In this document: in pieces, positions 1 to 7,930 of the stretch | How the letters are laid out: each line of letters begins with the position of its first letter | Position numbering within the stretch: position 1 is the first letter of the stretch | NCBI GenBank assembly: GCA_003446975.1 | Contig: DMAP01000054.1 | Span: forward strand, 2,431 to 22,908 | Direction of reading: 5' to 3' | Source of the DNA: Clostridiales bacterium | GTDB taxonomy: Bacteria > Bacillota > Clostridia > Tissierellales > Dethiosulfatibacteraceae | DNA length: 20,478 bases | Translations under genes and position numbers: made by a program | Notes under the pieces: generated by a model | The model's database searches: none | The model's input: only the letters and a program-made list of their open reading frames with translations | Told to the model about the DNA's origin: nothing

Positions 1-332
1 AATGAATGCCGTTGATCGGATCTAACTTTGCTTAGGTAAAGGTTCCTAGCTATAGTGAACATCCATGCAAGCGGTTTACCCATGGGCATGTAAAGATGAG
101 CCGCAGATCGAATTTTCAAATAGGTTTCCTGAAGTATGTCCAATGTATCTTCATGATTTCTGACAATGGATAGTATATAGGCATACAAGGTTCGTTCTGT
201 CAAAGTATAAAGGGATTCAAAAGCATCCATATCATCTTTTCCAATTCTCTCAAACAAGGATTCGTCAATATTCAATTGTTTTCTGCTTGTTTTGGATGTT
301 GACTCGTCAGTAACAAAAGCAAATAATATCAT
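1..332 (-). CDS. RNA polymerase sigma factor, ECF/sigma-70 family (3' end outside window)
   Basis: Partial gene: about 110 codons are present and the frame is still open at the left edge. The start is ATG at 332, with AAAGGAGA about seven bases upstream. Residues about 35-105 look like sigma region 2: DAFESLY, then YILSIVRNHEDTLDILQETYLKI and GKPLAWMFTIARNL. This is the pattern of the ECF sigma factor core-binding and -10 recognition region. Region 4, which reads the -35 element, would lie beyond the window. The 21-residue N-terminal lead before region 2 is longer than in many ECF factors. A terminator lies between it and pspA, so it is a separate transcription unit on the same strand. Family assignment is from the region 2 pattern. 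The target genes and any anti-sigma partner cannot be seen. Confidence 0.85.
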   Translation of the reverse strand, partial: MILFAFVTDESTSKTSRKQLNIDESLFERIGKDDMDAFESLYTLTERTLYAYILSIVRNHEDTLDILQETYLKIRSAAHLYMPMGKPLAWMFTIARNLYLSKVRSDQRHS

Positions 333-444
333 GAGACGTCTCCTTTCATATGTATAACGCTTTAAACAACTATTTTATTGCAATTATATAAGAGTTTTTG
401 TTTAATATGGTTACAGTATAATACAAAGTTATGCACAATAAAAC

Positions 445-482
445 AAAAACCCCCTTTAGTCATTAATTGCAACTAAAGAGGA
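445..482 (-). terminator. Rho-independent terminator after pspA
   Basis: Read on the minus strand, CCTCTTTAGT (481-472) pairs with ACTAAAGGGG (460-451) around an 11-base loop, with one T-G pair. It is followed by a run of T (449-445). It begins about 28 bases after the pspA stop, so it ends the TPM-pspA transcript. Confidence 0.85.
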
Positions 483-508
483 TTTCTCGCAAGATTCCAT
501 TATACCGT

Positions 509-1186
509 TTACTTACCCAATTCTTCCTTGAGTTTTTTCAGTTCTTCATCTACAGAAGCTGTGCTTTTTGAGGCGTACTTTTTCTCCAACGCCTTTGCCT
601 CATCAATAGGCTCCATATTGAGTTCGGCCATAGCATTGGCCTCATCCAGCATCTTGTTGGCTTTGTCTTCCATCCGTTCGAAAGCTTCCATAGCGCCTTT
701 GGTTTTGACATTCACAGTCTTGATATCATTCAATTTCTTCTGGGTTTTAGCGATTGTCGTTTTTGCCTTGATCATTTCTCGTCGCGCTTTCAGAGCCTCT
801 ATGTCAGCAACAAGCTTATCATGCATCTGACGCATTTTGATGGCATTTTCATGAGCAGCGGCATAGGCTGTCATCAAACCTGCGCCAACATTTTCCAATT
901 CTTGTTTCTTGGCTATGAAAGTTCGCGCATCGCCTTCATTTCCCGCTTCCAATGCTTTTTTTGAAAAATTAAGGTATTTCGCCACTTCAGCCTGGTTGTT
1001 ATCCACCAATCGCTGTGTTCTTGTCTCCTCTGCCATAACCGCAGCAGTACTCTGTTTTACCTCAGCCAGATCCTTCATCATATCCTTCAAGTATTGCTCA
1101 ATCATTTTGGATGGATCTTCCATTTTATCAAGCACATCGTTGATGTTGGCCCTAATTATGTCACTAAACCTATCAAGAATTCCCAT
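509..1186 (-). CDS. pspA: PspA/IM30 family membrane-stress protein
   Basis: 225 aa, almost entirely charged alpha-helix, as expected for the PspA/IM30/Vipp1 (ESCRT-III-like) family. These proteins assemble on the inner face of the membrane and protect it under envelope stress. The N-terminus MGILDRFSDIIRANINDVLD is the family's amphipathic helix, followed by KMEDPSKMIEQYLKDM, a highly typical segment, and then a long coiled coil to about residue 190. The ATG at 1186 is chosen over the TTG one codon upstream because AAGGAGG sits seven bases before it. It lies 66 bases after the TPM-domain gene and is probably co-transcribed with it, a known gene pairing for this family. No PspF-type activator is nearby. 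Confidence in the family is high. The stress that induces it is not shown by the sequence. Confidence 0.93.
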   Translation of the reverse strand: MGILDRFSDIIRANINDVLDKMEDPSKMIEQYLKDMMKDLAEVKQSTAAVMAEETRTQRLVDNNQAEVAKYLNFSKKALEAGNEGDARTFIAKKQELENVGAGLMTAYAAAHENAIKMRQMHDKLVADIEALKARREMIKAKTTIAKTQKKLNDIKTVNVKTKGAMEAFERMEDKANKMLDEANAMAELNMEPIDEAKALEKKYASKSTASVDEELKKLKEELGK

Positions 1187-1213
1187 CAAATCTCCTCCTT
1201 CAAATTCTATATA

Positions 1214-1237
1214 GCACTGTCTTTTTGGACAGAATGC
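1214..1237 (-). promoter_or_regulatory. Small hairpin between the TPM gene and pspA
   Basis: CTGTC and GACAG (arms within 1217-1232, six-base loop) form a perfect 5-bp stem. GCA/TGC can extend it past a two-base bulge. There is no T-run after it, so it is more likely an mRNA processing or stability element, or chance, than a terminator. Confidence 0.25.
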
Positions 1238-1252
1238 TTAAATTTATATTTA

Positions 1253-2344
1253 TTATAAATCAGAATTGTCATCGTCATACTTTTTAGTTAATCGCTCAGC
1301 TTCCAAATCGTCAAACTTATCTAGCGGTGTATTCAGGATTTCCTGAGTTCTCTTTTCCTCCAGATCCTTCCTCTTCTTATTGGCCCTCCACCATACATAC
1401 AGTATAATGACCAATACAACACAACCAAAAACAATCATTACATTGATCCAAGGTGATCGGGTCACATCCATTATTCGATCAGCCGCATCAGAGAATGATT
1501 TGCTGAAAAAAGTCTCATCATCCAAACTGTCATCATAGTAATTCCGATCGATGAAGTCAAGCAAGATATCTCCTGCCTCAGTATCTATGACAGTTTTAGC
1601 CTGAGTACCAGCGACATATCTGGTCATATATCCCTCATCATATTCAAAAAAAACAAACAACAAGTGGGCTTCATCTGTAAATAGTTCATCGTAAAGATCG
1701 TTTGCAAATTCATCCAGTTGGCTCATGGAGGGGTAATGCGATCCGTTGACCGTATCTGTAATATATAAGAAAGGCTGAACACCCGTTTTTTGATAAAAAT
1801 GCCTTAATCCGTTCAATAGCTTGGTCTCATTGCCAATCCAATTCAAATCATCATAATAGTAATCAGTCTCGTTGACTGAGCCTTTAGGCAATGCCTCTCT
1901 CTGTATTGTCGATTTTGTTATCTCAAAATCTACTTCAGGTCTGCTGAAAAAAGACCCCATATTCGAAGTTAGTATTGAAAACAACACAATCACTATTATC
2001 AAAATAATAATTGCAGTCAAGCATCCGCAACCTCCACAACCACTTCCGCCGCTGCCGGCAGGTCTATTGCCTCCAACTCGACCAGTTGGTATTCCACCGC
2101 CAAACATGCCGCCGCCAGATCCCATATTGCTACCAGCAAATGGTCCGCTGGTTCTCGTATTGCCACCGCCAAACACGCCACCGCCACTTAGTCTGCTTTT
2201 ATTACCACTGAATATACTTCCGCCGCTTGTTCCCTTACTGCTTCTTCCCACACCAAAAGAACCGCCCATACGGCCACCGCTGCTTCGGCTCCCACCAAAG
2301 GAGCCACCACTACTTCTACCTCCGGACCCACCTCTTCTTGCCAA
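1253..2344 (-). CDS. Gly/Ser-rich membrane protein with TPM-like extracytoplasmic domain
   Basis: About 363 aa from a TTG start at 2344. That codon is preceded seven bases upstream by GGAGGT and begins the sequence MARRGGSGGRSSGG, typical of such proteins. The open frame extends 26 codons further up, but that part holds the promoter. Residues about 3-100 are a low-complexity Gly/Ser/Arg tract (repeated GGSFGG, SSGGR, GGGMFGGG), ending in a cysteine cluster CGGCGC (103-108). A hydrophobic helix (109-128) follows. Residues 161-292 resemble a TPM (YgcG-type) fold: TGVQPFLYITDTV, DEFANDLYDELF, LLFVFFEYDEGYMTRYVAGTQAK. A second helix (300-319) and a charged tail KKRKDLEEKR follow. TPM-domain proteins are recurrent neighbours of PspA, so a role in envelope stress is inferred. 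The TPM match is divergent, and catalytic activity is not supported by anything seen here. Confidence 0.8.
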   Translation of the reverse strand: MARRGGSGGRSSGGSFGGSRSSGGRMGGSFGVGRSSKGTSGGSIFSGNKSRLSGGGVFGGGNTRTSGPFAGSNMGSGGGMFGGGIPTGRVGGNRPAGSGGSGCGGCGCLTAIIILIIVIVLFSILTSNMGSFFSRPEVDFEITKSTIQREALPKGSVNETDYYYDDLNWIGNETKLLNGLRHFYQKTGVQPFLYITDTVNGSHYPSMSQLDEFANDLYDELFTDEAHLLFVFFEYDEGYMTRYVAGTQAKTVIDTEAGDILLDFIDRNYYDDSLDDETFFSKSFSDAADRIMDVTRSPWINVMIVFGCVVLVIILYVWWRANKKRKDLEEKRTQEILNTPLDKFDDLEAERLTKKYDDDNSDL

Positions 2345-2393
2345 TAAATCTACCTCCATCATCTGAGTGCTTATATAATCGGCTGATACAATT

Positions 2394-2422
2394 AATATAC
2401 GCCTTACTTGAGATAATTTCAA
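2394..2422 (-). promoter_or_regulatory. Sigma-A promoter of the TPM-pspA operon
   Basis: On the minus strand the -35 is TTGAAA (2422-2417), then a 17-bp spacer, and the -10 is TATATT (2399-2394). Predicted start of transcription is near 2387, giving a leader of about 43 bases before the TTG start at 2344. It lies in the gap after korB, where no terminator is seen, so read-through from kor is also possible. Confidence 0.6.
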
Positions 2423-2500
2423 TACTTGAACTTTCTGTTAAATCAGGTTTAGCTTTCTTCATAACTGAACTGACATATCTTTTCTCCTTAAAATTTTTAT

Positions 2501-3361
2501 TTACTGTACAAACTCTTCAATCAACGATTGAATAAGCTCTTTCCCATAGGGAATATCAATCAATGTACTCTCCTTGAGGAAATCAAAATGATCGGTGTAG
2601 CTCGTTTTCTCTTCCCTGTAAATGATGCCTAGAGGAATTTTTTCTCCCCACTCCAGGGCTTTTGTCATCGCTTGTATCTTATCATTTGGATTGTATGACT
2701 CTACTCCTGTCAGTTTGTAGACTCTCTTTTTATACCATGCAAATGTATTGACCTTATTGAAGCTGACACATGGCTGCAGGATGTCTACCAAAGCATAGCC
2801 ATTGTAATTGATTGCTTCCTTCATCATTTCCTTCAAATGCTCTTTATCTCCGCTGAAAGCTCTGGCTACAAACCCAGCGCCAATTGCAATAGCTGTCAGT
2901 ATCGGATTCAATGCCTGATTGATGACGCCATCCGGTGTGAAGTCAGTCACATGCCCTACATCGGAAGTTGGGGAAGATTGCCCCTTCGTCAAACCGTATA
3001 TCTGGTTGTTATGAACAAAATGCGTCATGTCTACATTTCTTCTAATGTTGTGAATAAAGTGATTGCCTCCCTCGCCGTAGGAGTCTCCATCTCCAGTGTT
3101 GATTATCACCTTAAGATTGTGATTGGCGATTTTTGCAGCTGCCGCAGGTGGTAAAGCTCTCCCATGAAGTCCTGCAAATCCATTGGCATTTAGATACTGG
3201 GGTGTTTTCGCAGCCTGTCCGATACCCCCTACAATCAATACCTCATGAGGTTTCAATTCCAGCTCAGTCAAAGCTCCCTTAAGCGACTCCAGAATGGAAA
3301 AATCTCCACACCCTGGACACCATGCTGTCTCAAACGTCTTATACTCGTGAATGTTAGTCAT
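2501..3361 (-). CDS. korB: 2-oxoacid:ferredoxin oxidoreductase, beta subunit (TPP-binding)
   Basis: 286 aa. This is the thiamine-pyrophosphate-binding subunit of a two-subunit 2-oxoacid:ferredoxin oxidoreductase, which converts a 2-oxoacid plus CoA to acyl-CoA and CO2 with reduction of ferredoxin. The start is clear (WCPGCGDFSIL, with C15 and C18). AGLHGRALPPA (63-73) is characteristic. NTGDGDSYGEGGNHFIHNIR (88-107) is the TPP/Mg motif, followed by NNQIYGLTKGQSSPTS. ATG at 3361 follows the korA stop by three bases, so translation is coupled. Length fits the family (about 280-300). The substrate (2-oxoglutarate, branched-chain 2-oxoacids or other) cannot be fixed from sequence. The kor symbol is by family resemblance. 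Confidence 0.92.
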   Translation of the reverse strand: MTNIHEYKTFETAWCPGCGDFSILESLKGALTELELKPHEVLIVGGIGQAAKTPQYLNANGFAGLHGRALPPAAAAKIANHNLKVIINTGDGDSYGEGGNHFIHNIRRNVDMTHFVHNNQIYGLTKGQSSPTSDVGHVTDFTPDGVINQALNPILTAIAIGAGFVARAFSGDKEHLKEMMKEAINYNGYALVDILQPCVSFNKVNTFAWYKKRVYKLTGVESYNPNDKIQAMTKALEWGEKIPLGIIYREEKTSYTDHFDFLKESTLIDIPYGKELIQSLIEEFVQ

Positions 3362-3364
3362 AGA

Positions 3365-5041
3365 TTATGCCTCCTTCACTTTAGTTACGATTTCATGGGC
3401 TGACAATGGTCTGCCATCAAATTTTAAGATGGATGCTGTCATTGTTATGCCTGTCTCCTGTCTGATCAAGTCAGCCAATTGTCCATAATAGTTTTGTTCA
3501 ACATTGATTAAGATTTTAGCTGTTTTGGCTGAGGCTTTCAGTTTTGTGATTGGCAATGGCCAGATATCACCAAAGACCAGTGCGCCATATTTTTTCTCCC
3601 CAGCTTCATTCAGCAAATCCACAGCTTCGGACAGTTGGCTATGTGTACTCCCCCATCCTACAAGGAGAATATCCATATTCTCTTCTCCAAGTAGTTCAGG
3701 TTCCATCAGTTCCTTTTTAAGCAACTCAAATTTTCTTGCTCTCTTTTCTACCATGTCAGTTCGAACCTTGGCTGACTCTGTAATATTGCCTATTATATCG
3801 TGCTCGTCACTGTCGATATTGACTGCGGTTCCTGGTGTCATACCTGGAATCAATCGTGGTGATATGCCGTTTTCTGTCAGTTCGTAGCGATTGTATGTTT
3901 TCCCTTCCTCATATGATTTTGCATCTGCAAGATGTCTTTCAATATTGATTTTGCCCAAATCAAAAGGTTCAACGGTTTGAAGAGCATCTGACAGATACTG
4001 ATCACCAAGAATAATGACAGGCAACTGATATTTATCCGCTAGATTAAACGCCCTGGCAGTCTGGTAGAAGGCATCTTCAGGATTTCGAACAGCGATTACC
4101 ATCCTTCCAAACTCTCCCTGAGATGCATTGATTACAAACTTCAGATCGCCTTGTTCAGTTCTGGTGGGAAGCCCTGTTGCCGGCCCGGGTCTTTGAATGA
4201 CAGCTATAACCAGTGGGATTTCTGCTATTCCCGCAAGCCCCAGTGCTTCTGTCATGAGAGAAAACCCACCACCGGAGGTTCCTGTCATGGCACGAACCCC
4301 CGCATAGGAAGCACCTATTGCCATATTAATGGCGGCCAGCTCATCCTCTGCCTGTTCAACAATCATCTTTGCTTTTTTTGATTTTCTGGTCAGGTAGCTC
4401 ATAATAGACGTTGAAGGTGTCATAGGATATGCACTGTAAAACTTAAGACCTGCTGCCAATGCACCTAATGCAATTGCGTGATTTGTCTGAATCAACATTG
4501 TTTTTTTCGGGCTGCCTTCTGCCACTTCATATTGATTATCAACCATGTCCTGTCCACGTTTGAACGAAGTCATATTTTGCGCCGTTACCTCAGCATCAAA
4601 CTTTTCAGAAAAAATCTCTTCCATAAAAGTCTCATCCATGTTGAACAGCTTTGTCAGCGCACCCAAGGTCACACTGGACATGGTCTTGACATTCCCAGAC
4701 TCCTTAGCAGTCTTTTTTGCATGAATGGTTATCAGCCGATTATCTTCTGACTTGATTTCCTCATCTGCAAAAATAAAGCCATCCCGTTTCAACCGACCTA
4801 TATGCAAATCCAGAGTCTCTTGATTTAATGCTATAATCCCATCCAGTTCTTCACTATGGCTCTTAACTTTTGCGTTGGAAAAGCGTATTTGAAAAAAATT
4901 ATGTCCCCCCCTGACTCTAGACATGTAGTCTTGAAGTGTGAATATTTGATAACCTCTTTTGTGAAGCACCTGAGAAAAAACAGAAGCCAAGGTATCCATC
5001 CCTTGTCCTGCGGCACCTCCAATCAAAATGTTGTAATCCAT
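3365..5041 (-). CDS. korA: 2-oxoacid:ferredoxin oxidoreductase, alpha subunit (gamma-alpha fusion)
   Basis: 558 aa, partner of the beta subunit just downstream. Residues 1-170 are the gamma (CoA-binding type) domain: GGAAGQGMDTLASVFSQVL (8-26) and DYMSRVRGGHNFFQIRFS (38-55). Residues about 180-558 are the alpha (pyrimidine-binding) domain, with YPMTPSTSIMSYL (205-217), GTSGGGFSLMTEALGLAG (254-271) and RPGPATGLPTRTEQGDL (284-300). The gamma-alpha fusion and the length match the common two-subunit form of bacteria and archaea. ATG at 5041 has a GGGGTGG site five bases upstream. The gene follows a lipoprotein gene by 32 bases with no terminator, so the two probably share a promoter. The enzyme is cytoplasmic and oxygen-sensitive in known relatives, which fits an anaerobe. 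Confidence 0.93.
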   Translation of the reverse strand: MDYNILIGGAAGQGMDTLASVFSQVLHKRGYQIFTLQDYMSRVRGGHNFFQIRFSNAKVKSHSEELDGIIALNQETLDLHIGRLKRDGFIFADEEIKSEDNRLITIHAKKTAKESGNVKTMSSVTLGALTKLFNMDETFMEEIFSEKFDAEVTAQNMTSFKRGQDMVDNQYEVAEGSPKKTMLIQTNHAIALGALAAGLKFYSAYPMTPSTSIMSYLTRKSKKAKMIVEQAEDELAAINMAIGASYAGVRAMTGTSGGGFSLMTEALGLAGIAEIPLVIAVIQRPGPATGLPTRTEQGDLKFVINASQGEFGRMVIAVRNPEDAFYQTARAFNLADKYQLPVIILGDQYLSDALQTVEPFDLGKINIERHLADAKSYEEGKTYNRYELTENGISPRLIPGMTPGTAVNIDSDEHDIIGNITESAKVRTDMVEKRARKFELLKKELMEPELLGEENMDILLVGWGSTHSQLSEAVDLLNEAGEKKYGALVFGDIWPLPITKLKASAKTAKILINVEQNYYGQLADLIRQETGITMTASILKFDGRPLSAHEIVTKVKEA

Positions 5042-5073
5042 TTTTCCACCCCATCCTTTTTTTGAATTGATTG

Positions 5074-5871
5074 CTACATCCTTTCAATGTCTACCAGTAC
5101 GTTATTACCGGATTCATTGATATAATAATGAATTCTTACAACATCATCTATTGATAAATTCAAAGCTTCAACTGCATCCATTGCATCATCATCAACAATA
5201 TATTGTCTTCCCGCAATAGAATCCGGAACACCGGTTATTTTGATTTCAAGAACTCCATCTTGATTGATTCCGTTGTATCTACCTGTTTCAGTCCTATATT
5301 GGGGGGTGATTTCTCCCTGGTCTGTATTATCAAAGAATAGTATCACATTTCTACCATAGACGTCTCTATAGTAGTTGAATTCAATATTATCTCCCAAATC
5401 TACTATTCTATCATTGGAATCATATAGCTCAACAGGAATCCAATAAAATGCTTGCTCTCCATCTGATTCAACTACGATGACATGATTATCCATATACTTG
5501 ACAACCGTTCCCATTGCTTCAATCGCTTCAGATTCCAAAGGTACCCCTGGCTCATCCGCTTTAATGATTGTTTTTATCTGATTTTGGTTTTCTGCATCGA
5601 TGAAGTACTCGATATCAACTGCTGAATAATCTACTAAGTCATCAATATAGTTCTCTTCTTCGTCCATATGCATTTTGAATACTATATTGCCATCTATGGT
5701 TTCGACCTCAATGAAACTTGGATCGATACGTCCAGTATAGATACCTTTGACAGCGAGGATTTCCTCTTCTGCTTCTGTGGTAGTTTGTTCTGTTGTGTTC
5801 ACTGGCGCTTTCGTGCAGGATGTCATCAACAGAACCATTATCAAAGAAATTGTTATTAATCTATATTTCAT
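5074..5871 (-). CDS. Predicted lipoprotein of unknown function
   Basis: 265 aa from ATG at 5871. GGAGGG lies seven bases upstream; the frame can be opened five codons earlier at a TTG, but that stretch contains the ribosome site itself. A signal peptide MKYRLITISLIMVLLMTSC ends at a lipidated Cys19, followed by a Thr/Glu-rich linker (TTEQTTTEAEEE). The rest is acidic and beta-rich, with a repeated theme of short strands: IYTGRIDPSFIEVETIDGNI, MGTVVKYMDNHVIVVESDG, RYNGINQDGVLEIKITG. These suggest two or three small beta-barrel-like repeats. I recognise no named family. It is exported and anchored on the outer face of the membrane. Its position first in the kor operon is odd for an envelope protein and may be only promoter sharing. 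Confidence 0.75.
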   Translation of the reverse strand: MKYRLITISLIMVLLMTSCTKAPVNTTEQTTTEAEEEILAVKGIYTGRIDPSFIEVETIDGNIVFKMHMDEEENYIDDLVDYSAVDIEYFIDAENQNQIKTIIKADEPGVPLESEAIEAMGTVVKYMDNHVIVVESDGEQAFYWIPVELYDSNDRIVDLGDNIEFNYYRDVYGRNVILFFDNTDQGEITPQYRTETGRYNGINQDGVLEIKITGVPDSIAGRQYIVDDDAMDAVEALNLSIDDVVRIHYYINESGNNVLVDIERM

Positions 5872-5957
5872 TCCATTACCCTCCAATCTACTTCTACATT
5901 ACTGTTTAAGAGTTCAATTGACTTTTTCTCATAATCATTACAATCTCTTCACATACA

Positions 5958-5986
5958 ATTATATATCTGTTTTTAAGAATAATCAA
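5958..5986 (-). promoter_or_regulatory. Sigma-A promoter of the lipoprotein-korAB operon
   Basis: On the minus strand the -35 is TTGATT (5986-5981), the spacer is 17 bp, and the -10 is a consensus TATAAT (5963-5958). The -35 overlaps the stop codon of the preceding small membrane-protein gene. The leader is about 80 bases. Confidence 0.65.
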
Positions 5987-6381
5987 TGCTGTGAGATTTC
6001 AAGCTTCCTCAAGTTGGCATATGTTACAACACATCCAATAATCATAAATGGCAAGCCAATATGTGGTGTGACAAGCCTGGTTGTAAACACAGGTGATATG
6101 CCACTGATGATTAACAAGGCCACAATTAAAGCCAGAATGAATTTCTGTGCAACGATGATTCTTTCGTAACTTAACTCGGATTTTGGTATGAGATTAAAAA
6201 CGGTCATGACTATTGACAATGCGAACATAACCCATCCTGTCACCAGCACATATCCTGAAATTGTTGGCACCACTAAAGATGAACCATCCATAAAATATTC
6301 TCTGGCACCATGCCAAGGCATAAAAATTCCTATGATAACCAGAAAAATACCAATTAACATGTTTTTTTCATTCTTGTTCAT
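5983..6381 (-). CDS. Small four-helix membrane protein, function unknown
   Basis: 132 aa, with four hydrophobic segments: MLIGIFLVIIGIFMPW (8-23), a second near residues 39-65 (PTISGYVLVTGWVMFALSIV), a third near 80-98 (KFILALIVALLIISGI) and a last near 108-123. The first segment ends in a short outside loop, WHGAREYFMDGSS. ATG at 6381 has AGGAGG upstream, and the gene starts 16 bases after the stop of the serine hydrolase gene, so the two form an operon. No family is recognised. Co-transcription with a membrane-anchored hydrolase makes an accessory or immunity-like role possible, but this is inference only. Confidence 0.75.
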   Translation of the reverse strand: MNKNEKNMLIGIFLVIIGIFMPWHGAREYFMDGSSLVVPTISGYVLVTGWVMFALSIVMTVFNLIPKSELSYERIIVAQKFILALIVALLIISGISPVFTTRLVTPHIGLPFMIIGCVVTYANLRKLEISQH

Positions 6382-6397
6382 AACAAAACCTCCTACA

Positions 6398-7897
6398 TTA
6401 TTCGTTTAGATACTGCCTTCTATTAAAATAGACGTCATTATCGTTAGAATGTTCCGGCAGGTATGCCGACAACAACGAAACAGTCGCAACACTTAAAACA
6501 GCTCTGCCTAACCATATGGATAGAACCGGAAATACAGAAGTCAGAAAAAGATAATCTCTTGTTCCACTCCAATAAAGCACAGCTGACAAAATGATAAAAA
6601 CAGTGACCTGCAACAACCTACTAAGACTGAATTTTCTACTGATCAGCGTAAACTTACGACTGCCTGTAAACACACCCAATACTAATCTGGATAGTTGCCA
6701 TAGTACAATCAGCACTATAAAACCAATAACAATCTGAAACCCGAAGATAGCATAAACTATATTGCTCATCCCTACCGAATCATAGCTGTTCCATTCAGTC
6801 CAGTCTCGCAAGATATAGCTAATCATAGGCCAGCTTCTCTGGCTGTTGGTCAGGATTACAATGCCATCACCTGTCTCAGGAATAGCATGAAAATGAGTCA
6901 TCAAACCATTTCCTTGTCCCCCATGCCACACAGCTTTCAAACCCTGTGAGCTCACTTCGATAAAATGACCCAGTCCGTACCAACTGGACACATAACGATA
7001 AACGCCTTTAACTGTCACTGCTGGATCATACATTTCAAGCAGACTTTCCGATGACAATACTGGATTATCTGACATGCCTGCGGCAACAAAGTGGGCAACA
7101 TCCTCCACACTGGCAAATAGCCCACCGGAAGCTTTTTCCGGATAGACATAAACCGGCACAGGCTCTCCTTTCGTGTTGTACCCAACAGGCACTTCAGGAT
7201 TGATTTCTTCATTCCAAACAAAAGTTGCTGTTTCCATTTTAAGAGGAGCCAGCACTTCTTTTGACATAAACTCTTCAAATGTCTGACTCGTCACATCTTC
7301 AACCATCAGCTCCAGTAAGTTGTATCCTACATTGGAGTAAGAGAATGATTGACCCGGTTTCTGAAAAAACCTCGCTTCTTTAGTCAGATTATCTCTCAAG
7401 CTGGGTATGGGAGCATCTATTGGATACTGGTCCATCACATCGCCCAGTACCAACCCTGAAGTATGCGTCAATAACTGTCTGACTGTTATTTCGTTATAGG
7501 ACTGGTCTGAGATTGGAAAGTTCCAGCTGTTGATATATTTTTTAACAGGACTATCCAGGTCAATCAAACCATCCTCAGCTAATCTCAAAACACCCCATGC
7601 TGTAACAGATTTTGAAATGGATTGCACACGACAAACAGTATCCGTTGTCATTTCTCTCTGTTGTTCCACGTCAGCATACCCATAAGCATTGACCCACACG
7701 ACCTCTCCCTCTTCAATCAGCGCTATGCTGACACCAGGGATATCATAATACCGCATCAAGTAATTAATTCTTTCATTCAAGTGGAAACTAAATTCATCCT
7801 TATCAATAGCATTGACTTCAATGTGCACACATAGCGATAACAACAACGTCAATGTCAGCAACATGACAATGAATCCTTTGATCATTGATTTACTCAT
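6398..7897 (-). CDS. Serine hydrolase, beta-lactamase (class C/DD-peptidase) family, membrane-anchored
   Basis: 499 aa. N-terminal signal peptide (residues 1-30), then a serine beta-lactamase-like domain (about 35-365) with the three family motifs: S-x-x-K as SISK (S93 nucleophile, K96), Y-x-N as YSN (187-189), and the KTG-equivalent as HGG (325-327). QLLTHTSGL (141-149) is typical of this fold. The last 120 residues hold about three membrane helices (380-402, about 428-445, about 450-480), so the catalytic domain faces outside and is tethered at its C-terminus. Known relatives include D-aminopeptidases, DD-peptidases, esterases and true beta-lactamases; the substrate cannot be told from the motifs. 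ATG at 7897 is supported by GAGGAG seven bases upstream. It follows the transporter operon by 114 bases, which hold tandem 11-bp repeats. Confidence 0.9.
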   Translation of the reverse strand: MSKSMIKGFIVMLLTLTLLLSLCVHIEVNAIDKDEFSFHLNERINYLMRYYDIPGVSIALIEEGEVVWVNAYGYADVEQQREMTTDTVCRVQSISKSVTAWGVLRLAEDGLIDLDSPVKKYINSWNFPISDQSYNEITVRQLLTHTSGLVLGDVMDQYPIDAPIPSLRDNLTKEARFFQKPGQSFSYSNVGYNLLELMVEDVTSQTFEEFMSKEVLAPLKMETATFVWNEEINPEVPVGYNTKGEPVPVYVYPEKASGGLFASVEDVAHFVAAGMSDNPVLSSESLLEMYDPAVTVKGVYRYVSSWYGLGHFIEVSSQGLKAVWHGGQGNGLMTHFHAIPETGDGIVILTNSQRSWPMISYILRDWTEWNSYDSVGMSNIVYAIFGFQIVIGFIVLIVLWQLSRLVLGVFTGSRKFTLISRKFSLSRLLQVTVFIILSAVLYWSGTRDYLFLTSVFPVLSIWLGRAVLSVATVSLLSAYLPEHSNDNDVYFNRRQYLNE

Positions 7898-7930
7898 TCT
7901 GACTCTCCTCGTTTAATGATTACAGGTTCC

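Noticed and set aside
333..444. Promoter for the left-edge ECF sigma gene
   Set aside because: A TATAAT is present on the minus strand (388-383) but no matching -35 at 16-18 bp, and the ECF-like TGTAAC further up has no convincing -10 partner. Too weak to list.
1872..2366. Long open frame on the + strand rich in Pro and Leu (164 codons)
   Set aside because: It is the antisense image of the Gly/Ser-rich tract of the TPM protein: GGN codons read backwards give proline. It has no ribosome site and no family resemblance.
3504..3887. Open frame on the + strand opposite korA
   Set aside because: It lies entirely within a well-conserved gene on the other strand, and its Ser-rich composition is that of an antisense reading; no ribosome site.
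5042..5073. Terminator between the lipoprotein gene and korA
   Set aside because: No inverted repeat with a T-run is present in the 32-base gap.
7015..7278. Alternative minus-strand frame inside the membrane serine hydrolase gene
   Set aside because: It overlaps the conserved catalytic domain in another frame and has no family features.
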